Below, piece after piece: positions 50,379 through 57,695 of a stretch of DNA of 57,695 bases (positions are counted from its first letter, which is position 1; each line of letters opens with the position of its first letter). A program made the translations under genes and the position numbers. The notes under the pieces were generated by a model, which saw only the letters and a list, made by a program, of their open reading frames with translations, was not told where the DNA came from and made no database searches. Location: contig JBKHHW010000003.1 in NCBI GenBank assembly GCA_046538945.1, positions 1 through 57,695 on the forward strand, in the 5' to 3' direction. Origin of the DNA: JAEZKC01 sp046538945. Its GTDB lineage: Bacteria; Fibrobacterota; Chitinivibrionia; Chitinivibrionales; Chitinispirillaceae.

Positions 50379-50394
50379 TGGCATGCCTGTTGCA
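50379..50394 (+). promoter_or_regulatory. sigma-54 promoter of the thioredoxin/CoA-disulfide reductase operon
   Basis: TGGCATGCCTGTTGCA: GG at -24 and GC at -12 positions with the correct 10-bp spacing, differing from the TGGCACG-N4-TTGCA consensus by one core base. Predicted start about 50405, so a 40-nt leader to the ATG at 50444. Confidence 0.8.
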
Positions 50395-50443
50395 TATAAC
50401 TGCAGGAGCATAAAACAACATTCTTTTGCAAAGGAGGAGAGGT

Positions 50444-50764
50444 ATGGCTAAGGAGACCACTGATGCAACTTTCAGGGAAGATGTGCTGGAAGCCAAGGGG
50501 CCGGTGCTGGTGGATTTCTGGGCACCATGGTGCGGACCGTGCCGTATACTCGGACCCATAATAGAGAATATCGGCAAAAAGACGGAGGGCAGGGTCGGAG
50601 TCTACAAAATGAATGTGGACGAGAATCCCACCACCGCGGTTCAGTACGGGATAACCGGAATACCCACGGTGATAGTCTTCCGTGACGGGAAGGTGGAGAG
50701 GGAGTTTGTGGGAGTTCAGCCCGAGCAGGTATACCTCAATGCAGTATCCGCAGGCACAGCATAA
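50444..50764 (+). CDS. trxA: thioredoxin
   Basis: A 106-aa thioredoxin with the redox motif WAPWCGPCR (Cys30, Cys33), the cis-proline GIPTVIVFRDGK and the usual fold. AGGAGG at 50433 region and ATG 50444; the frame is open a little further upstream but the family N-terminus starts here. It is reduced by TrxB (22960 gene) and likely serves the fused oxidoreductase directly downstream in the same transcript, 44 bp away. Expression is predicted to be sigma-54 dependent, unusual for a housekeeping thioredoxin. Confidence 0.95.
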   Translation: MAKETTDATFREDVLEAKGPVLVDFWAPWCGPCRILGPIIENIGKKTEGRVGVYKMNVDENPTTAVQYGITGIPTVIVFRDGKVEREFVGVQPEQVYLNAVSAGTA

Positions 50765-50808
50765 GCTGTGCCTTCATTTGAAAATTCACACGATTAAGAG
50801 GTGTTTCG

Positions 50809-53259
50809 ATGAAGAAGATTCTCGTGGTCGGAGGGGTGGCGGGCGGAGCCAGTTTCAGTGCCCGTATGCGTCGTCTCGACGAATCGGCTGACATAGTGAT
50901 GTTTGAAAAGGGGGAGTATATATCCTTTGCCAACTGCGGCCTGCCTTATCACATTGGCGGGGAGATCAGGGAACGTCAGAATCTCATTATCCAGACCCCC
51001 GGGAGTTTCGCCCGGCGGTTCAATGTGGATGTGCGCAACAGGTCGGAGGTGCTGTCGGTGGATGCCGGGAGTAAAAAAGTCAGGGTGAAGGGGCCGGATG
51101 GTACCTATGAGGAGAGTTATGACTGCCTGGTGCTTTCTCCGGGAGCTTCGCCGGTTCGTCCGCCCATACCGGGTATAGATCATGAGAAGATTCTCACTTT
51201 GCGCAACATACCCGACATGGACAGAATCAAGCAGGCGGTTGATTCCGGTTCGGTGAAGGATGCCGTAGTGGTCGGCGGGGGATTTATCGGTCTGGAGATG
51301 GCTGAGAATCTTCGTAACCGGGGAATCGGGGTGACTCTGGTCGAGGCAATGGATCAGGTGTTTGCGCCTGCAGATCCGGAAATGGCTCAGGCTGTGGCGC
51401 AGCAGCTAGAGCTTCATGGCGTAAAGTTGATCACCGGTACTGCAGCGAAGAGTTTTTCCCAGCTGGACAACGGTCGGTTGAAGGTGGATTTGGGCGGAGG
51501 TGATCTGGAAACCGATCTGGTGATTCTGTCCATCGGAGTGAAGCCCGATACGGCGTTTCTGAGGGATTCAGGGCTGGAGATGAATCAGAGGGGAGCCATA
51601 GTGGTCGATAAGCAGCTCCGGACCAGCCTGCCGGATGTCTTTGCGGTAGGGGATGCGGTTGAGGTGGCTGATTTTGTGACCGGGAAAAAGGTTCATATTC
51701 CTCTGGCGGGCCCCGCGAACAGGCAGGGCCGTATCGTGGCCGATGTGATCGCCGGTATGAGTTCGGAATACAAAAACACCCAGGGAACATCCATATGCAA
51801 GGTGTTTGACCTCACTGCGGCGGTCACGGGGCTTTCCGAAAAAAATGCACGCAATTGCGGAGTGGAGTATCTGAAGACGTACATACATTCTTCCAATCAC
51901 GCCGGTTATTATCCCGGAGCCGCTCCCATTTCACTCAAACTGCTTTTCTCTCCCGGGGATGGCAGGGTTCTCGGTGCGCAGGTAATGGGAACGGAGGGGG
52001 TGGACAAGAGGATAGATGTTCTGGCCACCGCGGTTCGTCACGGGCTGACCGTTTATGATTTGGCGGAACTTGAGCTCGCCTACGCGCCGCCCTATGGTAG
52101 TGCGAAGGATCCGGTTAATATTGCAGGCTTTACTGCCCAGAACATGCTCAACGGTCTCACAGGTGTGAGTTATTCCGAGGATGTGGCCGGGGCACTTGAG
52201 AAAGGTCATGTTGTACTGGATGTGCGAACTGCCGAGGAGCGGGAGCTGGGATTTATCGAAGGATCTGCTCACATTCCTGTCGATGAGCTGAGGGAGAGAC
52301 TGGGAGAGCTTGATAAGTCGAAGCCGGTTCTCGTATACTGCCAGGTTGGTCTGAGGGGGCATGTGGCGGTGAGGACTCTTGTTCAGAATGGATTCGCTGC
52401 CACGAATCTTTCCGGTGGCTATAAAACCTACTGTTCAGTATTTCCTTGCTCAGAGACGGAGGAAAACGTAAGAAATACGGAGGTGAAGGTGAGTGCAGCG
52501 TGTGAACCGGCCTGCGGACCGGTTGAGAGCGAGAGAGTGGTGATTGATGCCTGCGGGCTTCAGTGTCCCGGCCCGGTAATGAGACTCAAGGAAACGGTTT
52601 CCGGACTGCCCGAAGGTGGGATAGTTGAAATCCGTGCAACCGATCCGGGCTTTGTTGCTGACATCCCCTCCTGGTGTAATTGTACGGGAAACAAGCTGCT
52701 CGACATGAAATCGGAAAAAGGAACCTATGCGGCAATCATCCAGAAGGGCAGCAGGGGAAAAGCTTCCTGTTCTGTACCTTCGGAGATCAACGGGAACAAA
52801 ACCATGGTAGTCTTTTCCAATGATTTCGACAAGATGATGGCCACCTTCATCATCGCCAATGGCGCTGCCTCCATGGGATCGAAAGTCACCCTGTTTTTCA
52901 CTTTCTGGGGTCTGAACCTTCTCAGGAAGAGTAATTATGTGAAAGTGAAAAAGGGTTTATTGGAGAAGATGTTCGGGTTCATGATGCCGCGGGGTCCCGG
53001 CAAGCTCACTCTTTCCAAGATGCATATGGGTGGCATGGGAACGGCGATGATCCGCTATATCATGAAGAAAAAGAATGTGTATTCTCTGCAGGTGCTCATG
53101 CAGGAAGCCATGAAAAACGGAGTGCGCTTTGTGGCCTGTGCCATGTCCATGGACATAATGGGGATAAAGGAGGATGAGCTGATCGAAGGAGTTGAACTGG
53201 GGGGAGTTGCGGCGTATCTGCACGAGGCTGATCAGGCGGGGTACAATCTGTTTATCTGA
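50809..53259 (+). CDS. CoA-disulfide/persulfide reductase fused to rhodanese, TusA and DsrE2-like domains
   Basis: An 816-aa, four-part sulfur enzyme. Residues 1-445 form a flavin disulfide reductase of the CoA-disulfide reductase family, with FAD motif VVGGVAGGASFSARMRRL and the single active Cys43 in SFANCGLPYH. A rhodanese domain (about 455-545) has active Cys511 in VYCQVGLRGH. A TusA/SirA-like domain (575-645) has CGLQCPGPVMRL (Cys582, Cys586, with the CPxP motif). A DsrE2-like domain (about 660-816) has FVACAMSMDIMG with Cys777. The chain of cysteines suggests sulfane-sulfur relay from substrate to reductase. Multi-domain forms with rhodanese are known in other anaerobes; the full set is the notable point. 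Co-transcribed with thioredoxin. Confidence 0.93.
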   Translation: MKKILVVGGVAGGASFSARMRRLDESADIVMFEKGEYISFANCGLPYHIGGEIRERQNLIIQTPGSFARRFNVDVRNRSEVLSVDAGSKKVRVKGPDGTYEESYDCLVLSPGASPVRPPIPGIDHEKILTLRNIPDMDRIKQAVDSGSVKDAVVVGGGFIGLEMAENLRNRGIGVTLVEAMDQVFAPADPEMAQAVAQQLELHGVKLITGTAAKSFSQLDNGRLKVDLGGGDLETDLVILSIGVKPDTAFLRDSGLEMNQRGAIVVDKQLRTSLPDVFAVGDAVEVADFVTGKKVHIPLAGPANRQGRIVADVIAGMSSEYKNTQGTSICKVFDLTAAVTGLSEKNARNCGVEYLKTYIHSSNHAGYYPGAAPISLKLLFSPGDGRVLGAQVMGTEGVDKRIDVLATAVRHGLTVYDLAELELAYAPPYGSAKDPVNIAGFTAQNMLNGLTGVSYSEDVAGALEKGHVVLDVRTAEERELGFIEGSAHIPVDELRERLGELDKSKPVLVYCQVGLRGHVAVRTLVQNGFAATNLSGGYKTYCSVFPCSETEENVRNTEVKVSAACEPACGPVESERVVIDACGLQCPGPVMRLKETVSGLPEGGIVEIRATDPGFVADIPSWCNCTGNKLLDMKSEKGTYAAIIQKGSRGKASCSVPSEINGNKTMVVFSNDFDKMMATFIIANGAASMGSKVTLFFTFWGLNLLRKSNYVKVKKGLLEKMFGFMMPRGPGKLTLSKMHMGGMGTAMIRYIMKKKNVYSLQVLMQEAMKNGVRFVACAMSMDIMGIKEDELIEGVELGGVAAYLHEADQAGYNLFI

Positions 53260-53271
53260 CGGGAGCCTATT

Positions 53272-53300
53272 CCGGAGGTGAAACCTCAAATCACCTCCGG
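53272..53300. repeat. inverted repeat after the oxidoreductase gene
   Basis: CCGGAGGTGA pairs with TCACCTCCGG around a 9-base loop; a further ACCTCCGG copy follows at 53304, allowing alternative pairing. No T-run follows, so its role as terminator is uncertain. Confidence 0.5.
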
Positions 53301-53384
53301 TGTACCTCCGGATCACCTCAGCTCTCCACACCGAAAAACTAAAAAAAACATTCCATTCAGAACTGTACCCCCCTTTATTTCTAC

Positions 53385-53410
53385 TAAACAATACTCTATA
53401 TTATTGTTTA
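53385..53410. promoter_or_regulatory. perfect 9-bp-arm dyad upstream of the acidic-VOC gene
   Basis: TAAACAATA and TATTGTTTA flank the eight bases CTCTATAT, 87-112 bp before ATG 53497. Its long perfect arms and AT-rich centre look like an operator for a dimeric regulator; I cannot name one. Confidence 0.5.
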
Positions 53411-53496
53411 TAGTCTGCGTGCATTTTCAACTACCAGCATACTTAAAATTCATCGCAGTCATAGTCACAGTATTTCCACCTTGAGAGGACGATTCA

Positions 53497-55689
53497 ATGA
53501 AAGCACTCGGGAAAATCTTCAAAAAGCAGAATCCGCAGGAGGATGAAATTTTGGAAGAGTCGGTTGCGGAGGATGCAGCCGTTTCTGCTGAGGATGGTGA
53601 TGAGGACGATATTTTTGAAATTGAGATATCGGCTGAAGCTGCTGTGGGTCCCGGCAATGAGGAGCAGAAACAGGAATCTCCGGAAATGGCTGATAGCAAA
53701 GTTATAGATCCGCAATCGCAAAAGAATGTAGAGGAGGATGAAACTGAAAGTGCTGATCTGCTAGAGCAGGACGAGGCCGGTTCAGTAACGGATGACTCCG
53801 CTGAAGAAACGGAGGAAGATGAAACAGGGGCGCAGGGGGAATCAGCATCTGAATCACAGGAGGAAATGGCCGCGGATACCGGGGGAACATCTCCTGAGGA
53901 AAGTGTTTTTGACCTCGATAACAAGGAAGTTGCTCTAAACAGCGATGAACAACCTGATCAAAAGAATACTGAGCAGAAGCTGGATGAAGAATCGGATTCT
54001 GTGCTTGAGGAAGAAGACGCTTCCGAAGGGAAAAAGAAAAAGGGATTTAAGCTGTTCAAGGGCTTGGGTAGAAAAAAGAAAAAATCAGAGGAACTTGAGT
54101 CGGTTGAGCAGGTTGAGGACAGTGATGCTGAAGATAGTGACAGTGCAAAAGAAGCTGCGTCTGAAGAGATTGGAACTGAAGCTGATATAAAGGAACCGGA
54201 AATTCAGAATGCTGAGGATAGTGAAGAAGAGGTGGATTTGTTTGAATTGAGTATCGATGACTCCCCGGCTTCTACCGTTCCGGAATCAGCAGAATCGGAA
54301 GAAATCGATGAAAAAGGCTCCGAAGACATGCCGGACAGTCAGGATTCTTCTCTGGATGTGCAGCCGACCGATGAACCGGTGAAAACACCCGAAAGCAGTT
54401 CGGGTTCTCCGGAAGAAGACATATCTGATCTGTCGGTTCCAAATGATACCGAAACTGCTGAGGAGAAGGATTCTGATCAGGTTACCTCTGGCGATGAAAA
54501 AAAGAGGGATTCTGAGGAATCCGGAGAGCTTGTCAGTTCAGAATCTGAGGTTGCAGAAAACGTTATGGAAAAATCAGAATCGCAACCTGAGATGGCGGAG
54601 GCAGAGATAGAAGGCGATACTCAGGAGGAATCTGATGATGAAGAGTTGGATGTTTTTGACCTGAGTGAATCTGAATCGGGCGACGAAACAGCAGAGGAAG
54701 AAAAAAAAGCTGAAGAGGTACCGACTTCAGAAGAAGACATTGCTGTTGAATCGAAAGCGTCTGATGAAAGCGGGAATGAAGAACTGGTTGTTTCTGAGCA
54801 GGAAGAGATTGAACCAGAAGTGATACATGAGAAGGCTGAGGATTCGGAAGATGATCAAATCCCGTCAAAGAAGAGAAAAACGAAGGCAAAAAAGAAACTG
54901 AGCTGGTTCGGGAAGAAGAAAAAAGATAATGTTCCCGATGAAGCGGATACGGATGCTCAGGCAAATGAAAATGAAGAACCGGAAATGATGGCATCGGAAT
55001 CGGCTTCCTCTTCTGAATCTGAAATAGCTCAACAAGAAAGCCGTGAACCGGTTACAGCGGAAACAGAGAATCCGGATTCAACTGACGAGGATGAATTCGA
55101 ATTTGACATCGGGGAAGCAGCTGTTTCTACTGAAGCTCAACCTCCGCAAGCTGAAGAGAAGAATGCAGGCGAACCGTTGGTTGGGGTTTCGCAAGAAGAA
55201 CCAGATCCCGAAAAGCAGAAATCTGAAGATGTTGCCGCGGTTTCTGAAGAGGATACTTTTGTCGATTCCGAGCCGCTGTTTTCAAAAATTGCCCATGTTT
55301 GTCTCAATGTGAAGGATCTTCAGAGGTCAATCGATTATTACACTAAGCTTGGGTTTAGAAAGAAATTCTGTTTTCATAAGAACGGAAATCTGTACGGTAT
55401 TTATCTGGAGTTCGGTTCTGGGAATTTCATAGAGCTTTTTGAAAACAAGGAGCTTGACCTTGATCTTCCAAATGCCCGCCTGGCCCACTTCTGCCTTGAA
55501 ACCGATGATATAGAAAAGGCAATGAAGGTTCTGGAATCCAGAGGTGTTGAATTCACAGAAAAGAAACTGGGGTGTGATAACACCTATCAGATCTGGCTCA
55601 CGGACCCGGACGGCAACAAATTCGAACTTCATCAGTACACGGATAAAAGTTCGCAGATCGTCAAAGGTGATGTTGAAGTAGATTGGTAG
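53497..55689 (+). CDS. acidic intrinsically disordered protein with C-terminal glyoxalase-like (VOC) domain
   Basis: A 730-aa protein. Residues 1-590 are a low-complexity Glu/Asp/Ser-rich region with no predicted fold. It carries two sets of short motifs: acidic-hydrophobic ones at 37-45 (DDIFEIEIS), 136-142, 245-254 (EVDLFELSID), 383-391 (ELDVFDLSE) and 532-540 (DEFEFDIGE), and lysine-aromatic ones at 1-11, 179-197 (KGFKLFKGLGRKKKK) and 458-477 (KKKLSWFGKKKK). Residues 596-715 are a VOC domain with ligands His600, Glu646, His664 and Glu710, spaced as in glyoxalase I. GAGAGGA precedes ATG 53497. No homologue known to me has this whole design. The family of the C-terminal domain is good; the disorder and motifs are seen in the sequence. 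Confidence 0.88.
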   Translation: MKALGKIFKKQNPQEDEILEESVAEDAAVSAEDGDEDDIFEIEISAEAAVGPGNEEQKQESPEMADSKVIDPQSQKNVEEDETESADLLEQDEAGSVTDDSAEETEEDETGAQGESASESQEEMAADTGGTSPEESVFDLDNKEVALNSDEQPDQKNTEQKLDEESDSVLEEEDASEGKKKKGFKLFKGLGRKKKKSEELESVEQVEDSDAEDSDSAKEAASEEIGTEADIKEPEIQNAEDSEEEVDLFELSIDDSPASTVPESAESEEIDEKGSEDMPDSQDSSLDVQPTDEPVKTPESSSGSPEEDISDLSVPNDTETAEEKDSDQVTSGDEKKRDSEESGELVSSESEVAENVMEKSESQPEMAEAEIEGDTQEESDDEELDVFDLSESESGDETAEEEKKAEEVPTSEEDIAVESKASDESGNEELVVSEQEEIEPEVIHEKAEDSEDDQIPSKKRKTKAKKKLSWFGKKKKDNVPDEADTDAQANENEEPEMMASESASSSESEIAQQESREPVTAETENPDSTDEDEFEFDIGEAAVSTEAQPPQAEEKNAGEPLVGVSQEEPDPEKQKSEDVAAVSEEDTFVDSEPLFSKIAHVCLNVKDLQRSIDYYTKLGFRKKFCFHKNGNLYGIYLEFGSGNFIELFENKELDLDLPNARLAHFCLETDDIEKAMKVLESRGVEFTEKKLGCDNTYQIWLTDPDGNKFELHQYTDKSSQIVKGDVEVDW

Positions 55690-55708
55690 ATTTCCTTTCG
55701 GGTGACAG

Positions 55709-55748
55709 AAGAAGCCGCGAGAATTCTGTATGGTTCAAGCGGCTTCTT
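55709..55748 (+). terminator. terminator after the acidic-VOC gene
   Basis: Stem AAGAAGCCGC/GCGGCTTCTT with a 20-base loop, followed by TTATT. It lies 20 bp past the stop and before the convergent dehydrogenase gene. Confidence 0.75.
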
Positions 55749-55797
55749 TTATTACTGACTTGCTGGCGTGGTTTCTGACTGAATGCAAACGATTGTC

Positions 55798-56847
55798 CTA
55801 CCAGCACTTCCCGGTTTCTTTTTTGATACATTTTCCTTCCGAGCACTGATAGCAGATTTCGTTGGGGAATTTTGACTCGTCATGCATGAGCCGAATGTTC
55901 TCCATGGTGGTTTCGGCGATGCCCTCCAGTGCTTCTTTTGTAAAGAATGCCTGATGCGAGGTAATGATCACATTGGGAAATGTCGTAAGTCTGGCCAGTA
56001 CATCGTCGCTTATCGCTTCAGCCGAGAAATCCTCGAAAAAGTAGTCCCCCTCTTCCTCGTAAACATCAAGTCCCGCCGACCCTATCTTTTTGGACTTGAG
56101 TCCTTTGATCAGATCCTGAGTATTGATCAGCTTGCCTCGGCCGGTGTTTATGATCATAACTCCATTTTTCATTTTATCGATGGTATCTGAATTGATCATG
56201 TACATATTGTCAGGAGTGAGAGGGCAATGGAGAGTGATTATATCGCTGTTCCGATAGAGCGTTTCCAGATTCACGTATTCCACCTGATGTTTCTGAGCGA
56301 ATTCTTTATCCGGGTATACATCGAAAGCCAGCACCTTCATACCGAAACCTCTGAGGATTTCTATGGCCACTTTCCCAATCTTGCCGGTTCCCACTACTCC
56401 TGCAGTTTTGCCGCTCATGTCAAAACCGAGAAGGCCGCTGAGGGTGAAATTGTTTTCTCTGGTGCGGATATACGCTTTGTGGGTTTTTCGGTTGAGTGTC
56501 ATCATGAGCGCAACTGCGTGTTCCGCAACAGCATGCGGAGAGTATGCCGGAACGCGCGTTACGTGTATCTTTCCGTAGGCATGCTGCAGATTCACATTGT
56601 TGTAGCCGGCACTGCGAAGTGCAAGTTGCCTTGTACCGTTTTCATAGAGCTCATCAAGCATCTGGGGGGTTACTATATCATTCACGAAAACGCATACAAC
56701 CTCATACCCCGCGGCGAGACGGACCGTGTCGGGGGTGAGGTGAGGGGTGAAGAAGTGAATTTCGTAGTTGTACTTTTCATTTACTCTCTTGAAAAACTCC
56801 TTATCATACGGTTTGGCATCAAAAAAAGCAATTTTGACCTTTTTCAT
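55798..56847 (-). CDS. ldhA: D-2-hydroxyacid dehydrogenase (D-lactate dehydrogenase type) with a C-terminal cysteine cluster
   Basis: A 349-aa NAD-dependent enzyme. The NAD motif GVVGTGKIGKVAIEILRGFG, the catalytic elements INTGRGKLI (Arg), GLDVYEEEGDYFFEDFS (Glu) and TSHQAFFT (His) and the segment RSAGYNNVN place it with fermentative D-LDHs. Unusually it ends with four cysteines, Cys332, Cys335, Cys340 and Cys348 (CYQCSEGKCIKKETGKCW), which look like a small metal-binding knuckle absent from standard D-LDH. Start ATG 56847 with AAGGAGAG; the frame upstream to 56928 is not part of the protein. Co-directional with the amidotransferase gene upstream. Confidence 0.9.
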   Translation of the reverse strand: MKKVKIAFFDAKPYDKEFFKRVNEKYNYEIHFFTPHLTPDTVRLAAGYEVVCVFVNDIVTPQMLDELYENGTRQLALRSAGYNNVNLQHAYGKIHVTRVPAYSPHAVAEHAVALMMTLNRKTHKAYIRTRENNFTLSGLLGFDMSGKTAGVVGTGKIGKVAIEILRGFGMKVLAFDVYPDKEFAQKHQVEYVNLETLYRNSDIITLHCPLTPDNMYMINSDTIDKMKNGVMIINTGRGKLINTQDLIKGLKSKKIGSAGLDVYEEEGDYFFEDFSAEAISDDVLARLTTFPNVIITSHQAFFTKEALEGIAETTMENIRLMHDESKFPNEICYQCSEGKCIKKETGKCW

Positions 56848-56924
56848 ATTCTCTCCTTGAGCTGAACAGATGAACTCTCTTTGTGAAATCCTTCTATGAG
56901 AAGCAGATATCGTGCCGTTGTTAC

Positions 56925-57629
56925 TCAATCTCTATCTGCGGTAAGACCAAAAAGCAACGTGTCGATCAGATTATGGTTTTTTTCTATGTGCAATTCCGCA
57001 TCCGATCTGATATCATCGGAGTTTTGAATGAAGGGAGCATCGATAAGCTCGTCGGCACAGTTCGCAAGAAGGTTTTCAATGCTCATTTTTGTGATTTCAG
57101 GGTGGAACTGCAGGGCAACCACATGATCGCCATACACAAAACCCTGATTTGGGCATGCCGCACTTGAACCGATCCGCTCAGCACCCCCGGGTATGGAAAA
57201 TGTGTCTCCGTGCCAGTGGAATGTGCTGAATCGTGAAGGAAATGCGGAAAAAAGCCGGTGTTCCAATATGTTGGGATCTAGTATAACCTGGTGCCACCCG
57301 ATCTCCTTGTGTTCGTTTCTTTTTACCTCGGCACCCATTACATTCGCAATGAGCTGGGCACCGAGGCATATCCCCACTATTTTTTTGTCCAGATTCAATG
57401 CCTGTTCAATCAGCTTTTTCTCCCCAACGAGCCAGGGATATTTCTGTGTTTCGGCCACATTCATCGGTCCTCCCATGATGACCAGCACATCGAAGGAGTG
57501 GACATCGGGGATGGTGTGTGGTTTTGAGAGATCGGTGATGCTGGTCTGGAATCCAAGCCTGGCGGCGGCTTTCTGCAGATAGGCCGGAGTCTCGAATGTA
57601 ACGTTCTGGAGAAAGTGGAGGCGGTACAT
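56925..57629 (-). CDS. class I glutamine amidotransferase-like protein
   Basis: A 234-aa stand-alone amidotransferase domain of the GMP-synthase-like type. The triad is Cys88 in GICLGAQLIA, His176 and Glu178 in LQFHPEITK; LVIMGGPMNV is the oxyanion-side loop. Such single-domain proteins are annotated as GMP synthase-like or gamma-glutamyl hydrolases and their true substrates are mostly unknown. Residues 205-234 look disordered. ATG 57629 has AAGG about eight bases upstream. Ends 77 bp before the dehydrogenase start, same direction. Confidence 0.88.
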   Translation of the reverse strand: MYRLHFLQNVTFETPAYLQKAAARLGFQTSITDLSKPHTIPDVHSFDVLVIMGGPMNVAETQKYPWLVGEKKLIEQALNLDKKIVGICLGAQLIANVMGAEVKRNEHKEIGWHQVILDPNILEHRLFSAFPSRFSTFHWHGDTFSIPGGAERIGSSAACPNQGFVYGDHVVALQFHPEITKMSIENLLANCADELIDAPFIQNSDDIRSDAELHIEKNHNLIDTLLFGLTADRD

Positions 57630-57695
57630 AGGGAGCCTTTCGGTAATGGGTAACTCTTCAATATAGATAGATCATTTTTGATGTTCAAGGTGGGG

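Noticed and set aside
56227..56865. A 212-codon plus-strand frame opposite the D-2-hydroxyacid dehydrogenase
   Set aside because: Shadow of the enzyme gene in a GC-matched frame.

Overview
The window reads as chromosomal DNA of a Gram-negative (diderm), probably anaerobic bacterium. Diderm signs are a Kdo transferase (waaA), several signal-peptide outer-membrane beta-barrel proteins, a secretin with its PilM/N/O/P partners, and putative lipoproteins. Anaerobic signs are a class III ribonucleotide reductase with its radical-SAM activase (nrdD-nrdG), a fermentative D-lactate dehydrogenase type enzyme, and a multidomain NADH/persulfide oxidoreductase. The gene mix would fit Fibrobacterota (the Chitinispirillum side) or a neighbouring phylum, but that is an impression, not a phylogenetic result. 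I saw no tRNA or rRNA gene, CRISPR array, insertion sequence or prophage gene.

Layout. 0.2-3.9 kb: a DacB-type peptidase, an unrecognised alpha-helical protein and a fasciclin-domain envelope protein with a 12-bp tandem-repeat tail. 4.1-7.3 kb: a ZIP metal transporter, a 57-codon gene, two tandem paralogous small barrels and one larger barrel. 7.4-12.2 kb (minus): GH57 glucan branching enzyme with a DUF4912 protein, then a FadL-like barrel paired with a secreted hypothetical protein. 12.4-21.5 kb (plus): a tightly packed run (receiver-GAF-GGDEF, waaA, holA, truA, htrA, DUF4321, gatA, NlpC/P60 lipoprotein, pheA), with many start/stop overlaps. 21.6-23.9 kb: rpmB, a CDP-alcohol phosphatidyltransferase and trxB. 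24-32.5 kb (minus): rplM-rpsI-rpsB-tsf-pyrH-frr, a terminator, then uppS-cdsA-dxr-rseP. 32.7-35.9 kb: signalling genes (HDOD, PilZ-like) and a PilX-like small membrane protein. 36-41.4 kb (plus): pilM-N-O-P-Q behind a good sigma-70 type promoter. 41.6-48.9 kb: nrdD-nrdG, PHP phosphatase and purB (minus), a TPR protein and a YhcC-type radical SAM protein. 48.9-53.3 kb: a sigma-54 activator divergent from thioredoxin and an 817-residue-class CoA-disulfide-reductase/rhodanese/TusA/DsrE2 fusion (816 aa). 53.5-57.6 kb: a 730-aa acidic disordered protein ending in a glyoxalase-like domain, a D-2-hydroxyacid dehydrogenase and a class I glutamine amidotransferase.

The most interesting places are three. 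First, the 50.28-53.26 kb module: a sigma-54 activator with a cysteine-rich PAS domain faces a near-consensus -24/-12 promoter, with repeat and dyad elements between, and the promoter drives thioredoxin plus a four-domain sulfur-relay enzyme. This looks like a self-contained, thiol- or sulfur-responsive switch. Second, the 53.5-55.7 kb protein: about 590 residues of acidic low-complexity sequence carrying two alternating kinds of short motif, fused to a VOC domain with a complete metal-ligand set, behind a perfect 9-bp-arm operator-like dyad. Third, the pilus operon, where AMIN-like domains appear on the PilP-like subunit while the secretin is short and lacks them.
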